From the NCBI GenBank assembly GCA_964623085.1, contig CAZUTO010000012.1:1-61951 (forward strand): 61,951 bases of DNA. The letters are read 5' to 3'. A program made the position numbers and the translations under genes. Below the pieces are notes generated by a model. The model made no database searches, had not been told where the DNA came from, and saw nothing but the letters and a program-made list of their open reading frames with translations. This stretch comes from CAZUTO01 sp964623085 (GTDB lineage Bacteria > Pseudomonadota > Gammaproteobacteria > Pseudomonadales > GM7GCV1). Positions within the stretch are counted from its first letter, which is position 1. Each line of letters starts with the position of its first letter. Shown piece by piece: positions 7,289 through 16,377 of this stretch.

Positions 7289-8782
7289 CTATTCAAACTG
7301 TTCTAGCACTTCATTTCCACGAGCTGCAGCTTCCGCCCACGGTTCTTTGGTTTCTTCTAGCCGCAAATCGTAATCCCAACCACTGTCGTCTGGAAGACGA
7401 AACTGCAATATCGGCCGCACACCTCCTGGAGGATTCCTACGTGATTCAACCTTAGGCAACGCATCGATATTGGCCGCCAATTCTGCATACAGTTCTGGCA
7501 TTTCTTCTGAAAGATCGTTCGTTTCCAGCGGATCCGCAATCAGATTGTAGAGAAATTCTCCAGCGACTTCTCCACCTGCGTGTCTAATTAGCTTGTATGG
7601 CCATTTGAACGATGCCACCGAATTTGCGATACCAAAGGTGACATCTTTTCGCTCAACCGCCTCTCCGTGGGCAATGGCCCGCCACATACTTTGACCATAG
7701 GGATCAACGGCTAGATCTGCACGAGCACCAATGGCATCTAGGAGGGTCGGCAACCAATCGTGCACAACAATTTGCTGATCCAATACTGCTCCGCCCTCTA
7801 CATGGCCCGGCCACCAAACTAGGCCAGGCACGCGTGTACCACCTTCATACATCGTACCTTTGCCATTTCGATAAGGGGCGTTATCCGCTCCAAATTGTGG
7901 ATCGCCTCCGTTATCACTCGAGAACACAATTAGGGTGTTTTGCATCATGTTCTCAGATTCTAACTTCTGCATAACAAGGCCAATACTCAAATCCAAATGT
8001 TCCATCATTTCCGTATACAGGCCGCGATCAGTCGCTTCGGATCTTTCTGATGATCCCGGCAAATACTGCAGTGGAGAATGCGGAGCGTTGTAGTTGAGGT
8101 ACATAAACAGTGGTCGAGTCTGATCACGGCTTTCTATTTGATCAATCGCATCTGCTGTCAGAAGATCCGTTGCGTGACCTTCTTCGCGCACCGTGACGCC
8201 ATTTCGTTGCCAATCTAATCCACCGCTATAGACATGGGTGTAAAAATCAATCCAGCCACCTAAATGACCGTAATGATATTCAAACCCACGTGAGGTCGGC
8301 CAGTAAGCCACATGACCAATCCCTAAGTGCCACTTACCAATCATCTTGGTTTCGTACCCTAGTTCCTGAAAATACTCGGGCATAATTTTTAACTCAAGCG
8401 GCAATCCGGTATGGTCACCCACCGGCGCATCAATACCGTAATCCAACGGATTATGGCCTGTCATTAACGCCGCGCGCGTTGGGCTACAAACAGGGTAAGC
8501 ATAGTTTCGATTGAGGACCACTCCATTGCTGGCGATACGGTCTAGATTTGGCGTGGTGATTTCACTGCCGTTGTAGCTGACATCGTTAAAGCCCATGTCA
8601 TCAACCAGAATAAAAACAATATTTGGCATGGATTCTGAGTCTGTGCTGACAACAACTTCTGACTGCTCTGGTGCAGTTTGCGATGACACAACCTCGCCGT
8701 CAGGCAAGTTAGACGAGCCTGCACAAGCAACCATAACAAGCGCTGCAATCCCCAACCAAAGGATTCTAATTATTTCTTTCAC
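7289..8782 (-). CDS. Arylsulfatase-family lipoprotein
   Basis: I chose the GTG at 8782, with GGAG 8 bp upstream, because it starts a lipoprotein signal (VKEIIRILWLGIAALVMVAC). The sulfatase core begins NIVFILVDDMGFNDVSYNG, where the Asp pair binds calcium. The modification site is CSPTRAALMTG, with the Cys (residue 99 from this start) converted to formylglycine in active sulfatases. GKWHLG, SSDNGGDPQFG and the C-terminal YNLIADPLETNDLSEE are all typical. It hydrolyses sulfate esters outside the cytoplasmic membrane. The maturase is not in the window. It is a close paralogue of the sulfatase at 38342-39817, sharing WPTSRGFEYHYG/WPSARGFDYHYG and DWQRNG blocks. It is followed by cytochrome c and preceded by an amidohydrolase. 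Confidence 0.93.
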   Translation of the reverse strand: MKEIIRILWLGIAALVMVACAGSSNLPDGEVVSSQTAPEQSEVVVSTDSESMPNIVFILVDDMGFNDVSYNGSEITTPNLDRIASNGVVLNRNYAYPVCSPTRAALMTGHNPLDYGIDAPVGDHTGLPLELKIMPEYFQELGYETKMIGKWHLGIGHVAYWPTSRGFEYHYGHLGGWIDFYTHVYSGGLDWQRNGVTVREEGHATDLLTADAIDQIESRDQTRPLFMYLNYNAPHSPLQYLPGSSERSEATDRGLYTEMMEHLDLSIGLVMQKLESENMMQNTLIVFSSDNGGDPQFGADNAPYRNGKGTMYEGGTRVPGLVWWPGHVEGGAVLDQQIVVHDWLPTLLDAIGARADLAVDPYGQSMWRAIAHGEAVERKDVTFGIANSVASFKWPYKLIRHAGGEVAGEFLYNLIADPLETNDLSEEMPELYAELAANIDALPKVESRRNPPGGVRPILQFRLPDDSGWDYDLRLEETKEPWAEAAARGNEVLEQFE

Positions 8783-8834
8783 ACTGACGTCTCCAACGCT
8801 GACGCCCAGCATCGAGCCGAACTCCGCTCAATTG

Positions 8835-10490
8835 TCACTGTATGACATCATAGACTATGCGCCCACCGACCATAGTTAATAGGGATTCAATGTGGAAAAT
8901 ATCTTCTTCCGGCACCGTCATATAATCCTTATCTAGCACCACTAAGTCAGCAAACTTACCTATTTCTAGACTGCCAATATCATTTTCTTTGTGCAACAAG
9001 TAGGCATTACTGCGTGTATGGGCGACAAGTGCTTCCTCACGTGTAACTGGGGCATCGGTCACTTCCACACCGGTAATCGTTTTTCCAGATACCGCCCAGC
9101 CCAAAGTAATAAATGGCTGGTAGTGAGCAACAATACTTGCATCCGAACCAAGACCCCAGGTTAGACCGAGATCCTGCATCTCACGCATAGGTGGCTGCAG
9201 TGCTGCTGGCATGGTCATGGCGACACCGTGAACCGCGGTGGTCAAACCGAGTGCCTTAGCTCGTTTTATGGTGTCTTCCTGCATATCGATTAGGTGCTCA
9301 AGTGTCCAACGCAGCGGAGCAAGTGGAATGTCTTCGTTGATTCTTTCCCATTCATCCATCGCACTATTGATGGTTTGGTCCATTAGTGTGTGTTCGTTGA
9401 TCTTGTAGCCATTCTCTGCAGCAACGCGTGAGATTCGACCAAACTCAGTCAGAATTTCATCTGAGTAGACATCCTTAAAACCTGGCAAATCGAAAAAAGG
9501 TAAAAACACGTGTTCGCCAATGCCGAGCAATCCTACATAGTCATTTCGATCATTGGGGGCCGTCGAATTGATTAAGGAAATCGCAGCATCCGCATCTTCC
9601 ATATTGTAGGCTTCGTATTTCAACGTGTGCCAAACACGAAGATCGAGTGGATCAGCTTCCGACATCTCTCGAAGCATGTCGATGTCGCCCTCCGGTGGTC
9701 GACCAACATCATAAACCGTGGTTAAGCCAGCCCTGTTAAAGGCGGACATTACATCACGGATATTTTGTGCTATCTGATCTCGGCTCACTTCTGGCATTTG
9801 TTCATTCAGCAGCCCATAGGGTGGGCGCGGTGAAATCATTACCGGACCGGTGTGCACCACGCCTTCTGCTGGATCAACCCCCACTGCCTCTAACGCCAGT
9901 GAATTGGCATAAACACGGACATAGGTGATTTGCAAAAACAGTGGGTTGTTAGGCGCGGCTGCATCGAGCTCTTCCAGCGTAAACCCAGGGCGACCATCGG
10001 AAAACTGTGCTTCGTACCAGCCACCTTGAACCATTAGCCACTCACCCGGTTCCATACTGGCCGCTTTAGCTGCAATGATGGCTAATGCTTCTTCGCGATC
10101 CGTCACACCGTCAATACGCGCTTGCAGATGCCACTTCTGCCCGGCGCGAACAAAGTGCATATGGTTATCTATAAGACCCGGGATTACTGTCTTGCCGCCT
10201 AGATCGATAACATTTGTGTCGTCACCGGCAAGCGCACCAATGGTGGCTGAATCGCCCAGCGCCACAATCCGGTCGCCGTCAACAGCTAGCGCATCAACAA
10301 CACTAAAACTTTCGTCAACCGTCAGTATTTTTCCATTAACAAACACTGTGTCAGGGGCGTTTGCTTCCGCATTAGGTTCTGATGATAGCTCAGTAGGTGA
10401 TAGCTCAGCAGGCTCTTGTGTGGTTTGACTGTCGCAGCCGTACAAAAAAAGTAACGCGAAGACAGCAATACCATAAAGGTAGTTTTTCAT
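8835..10490 (-). CDS. Amidohydrolase family 3 (YtcJ-like) lipoprotein
   Basis: The ATG at 10490 is preferred, with GGGGAAA about 7 bp upstream. It begins a lipoprotein signal ending LFLYGC, giving 551 residues. The N-terminal beta-sandwich (VFVNGKILTVDESFSVVDAL) leads into the TIM-barrel metal site VIPGLIDNHMHF (HxH). TLEHLIDMQ and GLGSDASIVAHYQPF carry further metal or substrate residues, and IGSLEIGKFADLVVLDKDY is the usual C-terminal end. YtcJ-type amidohydrolases hydrolyse amide or cyclic bonds in small molecules; substrates are rarely known. Export as a lipoprotein is common in this group. It is the first gene of the minus-strand run 10490-5708 and divergent from TauE/SafE at 10675. Confidence 0.88.
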   Translation of the reverse strand: MKNYLYGIAVFALLFLYGCDSQTTQEPAELSPTELSSEPNAEANAPDTVFVNGKILTVDESFSVVDALAVDGDRIVALGDSATIGALAGDDTNVIDLGGKTVIPGLIDNHMHFVRAGQKWHLQARIDGVTDREEALAIIAAKAASMEPGEWLMVQGGWYEAQFSDGRPGFTLEELDAAAPNNPLFLQITYVRVYANSLALEAVGVDPAEGVVHTGPVMISPRPPYGLLNEQMPEVSRDQIAQNIRDVMSAFNRAGLTTVYDVGRPPEGDIDMLREMSEADPLDLRVWHTLKYEAYNMEDADAAISLINSTAPNDRNDYVGLLGIGEHVFLPFFDLPGFKDVYSDEILTEFGRISRVAAENGYKINEHTLMDQTINSAMDEWERINEDIPLAPLRWTLEHLIDMQEDTIKRAKALGLTTAVHGVAMTMPAALQPPMREMQDLGLTWGLGSDASIVAHYQPFITLGWAVSGKTITGVEVTDAPVTREEALVAHTRSNAYLLHKENDIGSLEIGKFADLVVLDKDYMTVPEEDIFHIESLLTMVGGRIVYDVIQ

Positions 10491-10674
10491 CCCAGCTTTC
10501 CCCATTGTTTCAATATTATTTTTATCGGTGAATACGCTTATAAACATACAACCACATGCACTGCATATTAGAATAGGTAGCGCTAATTCACCAAAGTTAT
10601 TGAAGAAAAATATACCACAGAGATTAATCTGTACAGGCTATGACAAAAAACTGGCAAAGGATGATCTCCCTTCC

Positions 10675-11421
10675 ATGATCACGGATTACCTATTTTACTT
10701 GGCCGCTATTCCTGCGGTGCTGATCACCGGTATATCGAAAGGAGGTTTTGGCGGAATCGCGTTACTAGCCGTGCCGCTTTTAGCTCTGGTTATCTCGCCC
10801 ATTCAAGCCGCTGGAATCATGCTGCCGATACTATTGGTCATGGACATGACTAGCCTTTACGCCTATCGCGGCATCTACGACAAACGCAATCTATTGCTGC
10901 TATTGCCCTGCGCAGTTGTTGGCATTGGCATCGGTGCCTTGACGGCTCAATTTATCAATGACGATTGGGTTCGTATTATTGTCGGGACCATTGCGATCCT
11001 ATTCACCGTTAACTTTTGGCTGAAAAGAAACACCGAGAAAACCAAAAAGAAACCTCACTTTTTATTTGGCGCATTACTTGGCGCGGCCAGTGGATACACG
11101 AGTTTTATCGCTCATGCTGGGGCGCCTCCTTATCAGTTGTACGTTGTGCCGCAGCGGCTGGATAGAAAAATCTACGCAGGAACGTCGGTGATATTTTTCG
11201 CCGCGGTTAATTTTATAAAAATTATTCCTTACGCCATGCTCGGCTTGCTGGCGCCAACCAATCTGGCGACGTCTTTAGTACTGCTGCCGCTGGCGCCTAT
11301 CGGCGTGGCGCTAGGTGTTTTGATCAACCGCAAGCTAAGCAATGAGCGCTTTTACAATATTATCTACACGTTGATATTTTTGGTCGGGCTCATGCTTTTT
11401 TGGCAGGTATTTCGCGCATAA
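10675..11421 (+). CDS. TauE/SafE family anion (sulfite) exporter
   Basis: An upstream in-frame start at 10528 would add 49 polar residues unlike the family, so I place the start at ATG 10675 (MITDYLFYLAAIPAVLITGI). That gives 248 residues, the usual family length, with about eight membrane segments. The motif ISKGGFGGIALLAVPLLAL is the first TauE/SafE half-repeat. The second half-repeat is GAASGYTSFIAHAGAPPYQLY, ending YTLIFLVGLMLFWQ. Members export sulfite, sulfonates or organic acids across the inner membrane. Proximity to two sulfatases suggests sulfur handling, although sulfatases release sulfate rather than sulfite (inference, weak). It converges with the sulfatase at 11472. Confidence 0.85.
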   Translation: MITDYLFYLAAIPAVLITGISKGGFGGIALLAVPLLALVISPIQAAGIMLPILLVMDMTSLYAYRGIYDKRNLLLLLPCAVVGIGIGALTAQFINDDWVRIIVGTIAILFTVNFWLKRNTEKTKKKPHFLFGALLGAASGYTSFIAHAGAPPYQLYVVPQRLDRKIYAGTSVIFFAAVNFIKIIPYAMLGLLAPTNLATSLVLLPLAPIGVALGVLINRKLSNERFYNIIYTLIFLVGLMLFWQVFRA

Positions 11422-11471
11422 GCTCTTTTGCCAAAACTCAAAAAAGCCCAGAAAAATGGCGGCCTATTTGC

Positions 11472-12863
11472 CTAGTTTGCATTCAACGCAGTGAGCTCAT
11501 CCAATAAGGTTTGATACATCTGTTGATCCGCTTCTGAAGTGGCAGGCAACAAGTTGTTGTTTTCATATGGATCTTCATCAAGGTTATAGAGAGCATCTTC
11601 ACCCGTCATTAGATTCTGTAGCAATTTATGCGTCTGATTTCTCAACGTTCGATAGTTCACTTGCGCGCCTCTGAGACGACCAAACATATCCGCATAGGCA
11701 AAATCCCTTACCTCCGCACTGCTATCGCCAAAAATGATAGGTTCTAAGCTGACGGAATGCATCGCGGCATCACTAGGCGCAGCTTCAGGGAGACTAATAT
11801 CCGATAGATCAAGTATTGTCGCAAAGAGATCAACGGAATTAGCTAGCGACGCACTGACCTTGCCTTCATCGATATCGGGGCCAGCAATCATCAAGGGAAC
11901 ATTAATTCCGCCTTGATACAGGGTTGCCTTGGCACGAAATGGCTCAAAAGGCGCACGCGCGGTTTCATCCGGGGTGCCGTTGTCGCCCATAAAAATGATG
12001 TAGGTGTCGGCTAACGCTTCTTCGCCTACCCCCTCCAACAATCGCCCAATTTCTGTATCCATCGCCTCAAGCATGGCATTGAAGTATGCATGCTCATCTT
12101 CTGCCACTTTGTCGGGGTCTAGATCACGCGCTGCACTACTGAGTAGCTCTACTGGCGGCATATGGAACGGCAAATGCGGCGCGTTAAATGCCACCCACAA
12201 AAGCCAAGGCTGAGCTTGATCAACTTTGCTATACCATGCCAACGCATCGTCTACGGTATCAGTCGTGACATAACCACTAGTATCAACTGGGTCTGAACCA
12301 TCGACGACTTTGAGCCATTGGTAAAAACTTTCAACTCTGCCACCTTCCAGATTACCAGCGTAATGATCAAAGCCCGCGTTTTGAGGGTGCTGCAAACCAC
12401 CATTTGAACCAGAAGCTAAATGCCACTTCCCGACCGCTGCGGTTTGATAATCGGCCGAACCCAGTGCGTGCATTAGTGTGTAAGCATCATCAGCAAGGCC
12501 AGGAGATGTTGGTCGATTAGACGCTGCGCTAGCAATCGACCAACTCGCGGGCGAGCCCACACCATTTTTAAATCCATATTGGCCGGTTAACAGAGTTGCA
12601 CGTGTTGGCGAACAAACCGGCTGAGACCAAAAATTATCAAATCGAATGCCTTGGTCACAAAGCCGGTCTAGATTAGGGGTATGTGCCGTCGAAGTGCCAA
12701 CACCATAGCAATTTAGTGTCTCCACTCCCATATCATCGCCGATCATGACAATGTAGTTTGGCGCCGCCGCAAGACTGCCTATCCAGAATAAAAAGCCGCC
12801 AAAAACACAAAGTACTTTTAGCGCTATTGCATTGATACCAAACCTAGATTTTTTCATCGCCAT
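11472..12863 (-). CDS. Secreted arylsulfatase-family enzyme
   Basis: The ATG at 12863, with AGG 6 bp upstream, gives 463 residues. A signal peptide runs from MAMKKSRF through a hydrophobic core to about SLAAAPN. The catalytic core has IVMIGDDMGVETLNCYG (Ca-binding Asp residues), QPVCSPTRATLLTG with the formylglycine Cys at residue 84, AVGKWHLASG, and IIFMGDNGTPDE. The C-terminal ALYNLDEDPYENNNL is typical. It has no lipobox, unlike the sulfatases at 7289 and 38342, and its sequence is only distantly related to them, so its substrate probably differs. It is 78 bp downstream of the DUF6152 protein, on the same strand. Confidence 0.93.
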   Translation of the reverse strand: MAMKKSRFGINAIALKVLCVFGGFLFWIGSLAAAPNYIVMIGDDMGVETLNCYGVGTSTAHTPNLDRLCDQGIRFDNFWSQPVCSPTRATLLTGQYGFKNGVGSPASWSIASAASNRPTSPGLADDAYTLMHALGSADYQTAAVGKWHLASGSNGGLQHPQNAGFDHYAGNLEGGRVESFYQWLKVVDGSDPVDTSGYVTTDTVDDALAWYSKVDQAQPWLLWVAFNAPHLPFHMPPVELLSSAARDLDPDKVAEDEHAYFNAMLEAMDTEIGRLLEGVGEEALADTYIIFMGDNGTPDETARAPFEPFRAKATLYQGGINVPLMIAGPDIDEGKVSASLANSVDLFATILDLSDISLPEAAPSDAAMHSVSLEPIIFGDSSAEVRDFAYADMFGRLRGAQVNYRTLRNQTHKLLQNLMTGEDALYNLDEDPYENNNLLPATSEADQQMYQTLLDELTALNAN

Positions 12864-12941
12864 GCTCAACCTGCTCGTTTCTATTGTTATTTTGAATGGA
12901 CGCTAGCATCCCAGCCTAATACTTTGGTTAGCCCAAAATCA

Positions 12942-13553
12942 TCAATCATTCTGTCTTTGTTGACGCTGCTGCTCTCGCTCTTGCAGTTGCTCCTCATCCA
13001 GCGCTTGCTTACCTGTCCTTTCCTCTAATAATTGCGTACCAAAACGAGTCAGATAACCTTCGGGAGTGAACACTCTCCTACCGTCCGGTGTCAGTTCGGG
13101 TAGATCTTCAGCTCCTTCAGGATTCAGTTGATCTTCAGCAAAATCAAAGCTGCTTGCTCCAGGCACAGTGCGGTTATCCACCGATATTTGGCGGCCAGTT
13201 TTAGTGCTCGTCATCGTGTGAAGGAACATGGTCGGCGTGCCATTTCGGAAGGGCCAGCCCGTGACTGTAATTTCTTCACCGATATCTGCCACTTCGAGAA
13301 ATTCGAGGCGATCTTCAGGCCATATGTTGGCTCCCTGAGATTCCGCCTTCCAAGTCACAACCTCGCCATCCGGCATAGTGGCTTCAAAGAAAAAATGGGC
13401 ATGTCCACTGCCTCTAAAAACATCCTTGGTAAAGGTGCCTTTGAGGGTGATGTAATTGTTCCCATCGTAAATGATGTATGAGTGGTGCGCCTGAGTATTC
13501 GGCACGGCAAACATTATCACCGCAAGACTTAACCAAAACTGTAACTTTTTCAT
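12942..13553 (-). CDS. DUF6152 family secreted protein with N-terminal HHS
   Basis: The ATG at 13553 is chosen because GAGGAG lies just upstream and a clear signal peptide follows (MKKLQFWLSLAVIMFAVP...NTQA). Predicted cleavage after TQA leaves a mature protein beginning HHSYIIYDG, so residue 1 would be histidine. The domain continues ITLKGTFTKDVF, GHAHFFFEATMPDGEVVTWKAE and ITVTGWPFRNGTPTMFLH, matching the small beta-barrel DUF6152 family. The C-terminus is a charged Gln/Glu/Arg-rich tail. The function of the family is unknown. A free N-terminal His next to a second His recalls copper-binding periplasmic proteins (inference). A larger homologue with an added domain is at 20218-21831. Confidence 0.75.
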   Translation of the reverse strand: MKKLQFWLSLAVIMFAVPNTQAHHSYIIYDGNNYITLKGTFTKDVFRGSGHAHFFFEATMPDGEVVTWKAESQGANIWPEDRLEFLEVADIGEEITVTGWPFRNGTPTMFLHTMTSTKTGRQISVDNRTVPGASSFDFAEDQLNPEGAEDLPELTPDGRRVFTPEGYLTRFGTQLLEERTGKQALDEEQLQEREQQRQQRQND

Positions 13554-13697
13554 GCGTAACTCCTCGTGATCACACAATAGTTTAAGCAAAGACATCACGG
13601 CGAAGGAAGACCTCTTGTCACACGGTCCTACTGCGCAGACATTTACTATCTGTTTAAAAATTTACCCACGTGCCGAAACAACCGAATTCGAACAGGA

Positions 13698-14843
13698 TCA
13701 GTAACCGCGACTAAGATCTACCGGGCTCAGCATCTTCTCACCCGCCACATAACGTCTGAGGTTTTCCAACACTACCACTTTATAACGATCGACACTTAGC
13801 CCACCATTACTCGCAATGTGCGGAGTAATAATGACGTTATCCATATTCCATAGCTCACTATCTGCCGGCAGAGGCTCTGGATCAGTCACATCTACACCTG
13901 CACCGTAGAGCTTGCCCGATTCTAGTGCGCTAATGAGATCCGCCGTAACGGTGCTTTTTCCGCGGCCAACACTGACGAAGATCGAATCTGATTTCATTGC
14001 ATCAAAAAATTCTTCATCGAATATATAGGTTGTTTCGTTGGTGAGTGGCAATGCGTTCACCACTACGTCAGCCTCTGCGGCCAGCGTGTTCAGCTCATGG
14101 GCTAGGCCCACGTAATCAACATAATCAGGGCCTTCTCGTGATGAATTGCGTGTTGCAATGACACGCATTCCCAACCCATGTGCTCGTTTTGCTACTTCTG
14201 TGCCAATGCCACCTAAGCCAGCAACAAGCATGGTCTTGCCGGTAAGCTCACCAAAGGTCATGTGCCTTCCGAGCGAACGATCCCAATTTCGCTGGTTTTG
14301 CGCATCCATCGTGGCAGGGAAGTTACGTGTCAGCGCAAGCATCATGGTAATGGTGTGCTCGGCAATACTTGGGCTCGACAACCTCTGCGAGTTGGTAAAT
14401 ACCCGATTGGCGATCAAACCGGGATCAACATTGACACAGGAATCGACACCAACAAAATAGTTGTGGAACCAGAGCAGGCTGTCATCGGCAGCCTCAAGCA
14501 CATTAGGGCGACAAACACCGAGCATGGCATCGACACCTGCTAGTACTTCGGCGGTCAGGTCATTTGCACTTGAATGGAAAACGACCTCTACATCACCGGC
14601 CGCTTCTCGCACCTGAGCACGGATTTCTTCTTCCCCTCCACCAAGCTGTGGTAGCTCTACCATCAGGATCTTTTTTGGATTCCAGTTTGGATGCTCGGAA
14701 ATTGGCGTATCCGCTTCGACAAGCTGGAGATCTGCCATGACGCCTTCCGCGTTCAAACTTGCGGATTGCTGTGCCACTGTTACGGCGCTGCCCATTAGTA
14801 AAATTATTGCGGCAAATACTTGGGCTGAAAAAGTCGATTTCAT
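13698..14843 (-). CDS. D-2-hydroxyacid dehydrogenase with signal peptide
   Basis: The 381-residue protein is a full D-isomer-specific 2-hydroxyacid dehydrogenase. It has the Rossmann motif GLGGIG (209-214), arginine R294 in SVGRGKS, E323 in DPEPLP and catalytic H342 in TPHIASN. About 55 residues precede the catalytic domain, and the first 25 form a convincing Sec signal peptide (MKSTFSAQVFAAIILLMGSA...TVAQQ). No twin-arginine motif is present. The family is normally cytoplasmic and NAD(P)-dependent, so an exported member is unusual. Either it scavenges a nucleotide in the periplasm, keeps a tightly bound cofactor, or uses the fold for another purpose. It stands alone between the DUF6152 gene and the pgk terminator. 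Confidence 0.85.
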   Translation of the reverse strand: MKSTFSAQVFAAIILLMGSAVTVAQQSASLNAEGVMADLQLVEADTPISEHPNWNPKKILMVELPQLGGGEEEIRAQVREAAGDVEVVFHSSANDLTAEVLAGVDAMLGVCRPNVLEAADDSLLWFHNYFVGVDSCVNVDPGLIANRVFTNSQRLSSPSIAEHTITMMLALTRNFPATMDAQNQRNWDRSLGRHMTFGELTGKTMLVAGLGGIGTEVAKRAHGLGMRVIATRNSSREGPDYVDYVGLAHELNTLAAEADVVVNALPLTNETTYIFDEEFFDAMKSDSIFVSVGRGKSTVTADLISALESGKLYGAGVDVTDPEPLPADSELWNMDNVIITPHIASNGGLSVDRYKVVVLENLRRYVAGEKMLSPVDLSRGY

Positions 14844-15063
14844 TGCGTCACTCCTATCCTATTATTCTATCTGTGTAGTTGCTGTGTGCAGTTGCTTTCT
14901 CGATTGACAAAATTTCCACCTTCTCAATTGAGTACTATATCTATTTATAGAAAAACAGTCTCAGAGTAACCAAGGCTAATCGGAAAAGCACCTGTCATTA
15001 GCTGTTCGTAATCGAAGATACCTTTTTTGATCTATTCGGTGATGTGAATTGGCAAAAAATGAG

Positions 15064-15097
15064 CAAAAAAAAGGCGAGCTATAAGCTCGCCTTTTTT
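15064..15097 (-). terminator. Intrinsic terminator after pgk
   Basis: GGCGAGCT (15073-15080) pairs with AGCTCGCC (15084-15091) around a 3-base loop, with an A tract on the left (T tract on the minus strand) and T6 on the right. It is 27 bp past the pgk stop and ends the gap-pgk operon. Confidence 0.85.
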
Positions 15098-15124
15098 AAC
15101 CACTTTAACTCCGAATTTATAGCA

Positions 15125-16372
15125 TTAGGAGCCAGCTTTCGCAATCGCCTTAAGCAACGGCAATTCTATGCCAGAAAGATAGCGAATTAATGCGCCGCCT
15201 GCCGTAGACACATAGTTGATCTTAGTGATATCAGTGTACTTCACAAAAGAAGTCACGGAATCACCACCACCAATTACACTATAGCCTTGCGCATCAGCCA
15301 CCGCTTCCCACAAGGTTTTGGTGCCTTTTTCAAAGATATCCATTTCATAGACGCCTGCCGGTCCATTAACGAAGAGAGTCTTAGCTGCGGAAATAGCTTC
15401 ACAGTAATCAATAATCGTTTGATCGCCTATATCCATGATACTCATTTCATCGTTAAGGTCGGCAAGTGCAACATTCACACGCGCACCGTTGACCTCTACG
15501 GCAACATCAGATGCATAAGAGATCTTATCGCGATGATTCGCTAGAAACTCTCTTGCCGGCGCTATGTATTGGTCAAAGCCCTTACTTTTCATAAAGCCGG
15601 TATTGCCTTTGCCAAGGTCGACGTCATCAGCAAGCATGAAGATTTGCCCGACCAGACCAGTCAGTAGCAATTGATCCGCAGAGCCATCTTTCAATACCTG
15701 ACCGATCATGCCAAACGCATCACCGGCACGCGCGCCACCCAAAATATACACACAGGGGCGCTCGGGACTGCTAGTAATGGCTTGCAATGCACTCAACTCA
15801 TTCATCAACAGGCGACCTGCATATGAAGGCAATACTTCTTGAAAGCCAACCATGGATGGTGAATTGCGGTGAGCAGCAGCAAAAGCATCATTTACGTAGA
15901 CATCAAATTGCGGCGCTAGACGACGAACCATATAGCTGGTCTTCATATCCGCTGGCTCTTGCTTCACCACATCTTCAAAGGTGGACGCTTCTTCAACAAG
16001 ATAACGAATGTTATCTAAAAGAAGAATTTGCCCATCTTGGAGACTATTGATCTTATCAATTGCCGTGGGACCGGCCACGTCTTCAATAAAGTCTATTGGC
16101 TTGCCAACAGCTTCAGACAATCGACCTGCGTGCTCTTGCAAACTAATCAGAGATTTATAGTCTGTCGTATCACCTTGGTGGGCAATGATGACCAACTTTG
16201 CACCCATATCTGCGAGATCGCGGACAGTAGGAACGCTCTTCTGAATTCGGTTGTCGTTAACAATTAATCCCGTATCGGGGTCAATCGGCGAATTAATGTC
16301 CACACGAAGAAGGACTTTCTTACCTCGAAAGTCCGCTTCGTCTATGGAACGAATGCCATTGATTACAGCCAT
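15125..16372 (-). CDS. pgk: Phosphoglycerate kinase, archaeal type
   Basis: The 415-residue protein converts 1,3-bisphosphoglycerate and ADP to 3-phosphoglycerate and ATP, or the reverse in gluconeogenesis. Substrate-site motifs are present in their archaeal form: LLRVDINSP (21-29), IIAHQG (62-67), LLDNIRY (118-124), VNDAFAAAHR (160-169) and LGGARAGDAF (211-220). NGPAGVYE and GGGDSVTSF form the nucleotide side. Bacterial enzymes instead read RVDxNVP, SHLGRP, LLENVRF, NDAFGTAHR and GGAKVSDK. The gene starts 5 bp after the stop of the type II GAPDH gene and is followed by a strong terminator, so the two form one operon. I infer lateral gain from an archaeal or archaeal-like donor. Confidence 0.92.
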   Translation of the reverse strand: MAVINGIRSIDEADFRGKKVLLRVDINSPIDPDTGLIVNDNRIQKSVPTVRDLADMGAKLVIIAHQGDTTDYKSLISLQEHAGRLSEAVGKPIDFIEDVAGPTAIDKINSLQDGQILLLDNIRYLVEEASTFEDVVKQEPADMKTSYMVRRLAPQFDVYVNDAFAAAHRNSPSMVGFQEVLPSYAGRLLMNELSALQAITSSPERPCVYILGGARAGDAFGMIGQVLKDGSADQLLLTGLVGQIFMLADDVDLGKGNTGFMKSKGFDQYIAPAREFLANHRDKISYASDVAVEVNGARVNVALADLNDEMSIMDIGDQTIIDYCEAISAAKTLFVNGPAGVYEMDIFEKGTKTLWEAVADAQGYSVIGGGDSVTSFVKYTDITKINYVSTAGGALIRYLSGIELPLLKAIAKAGS

Positions 16373-16377
16373 TCAGA

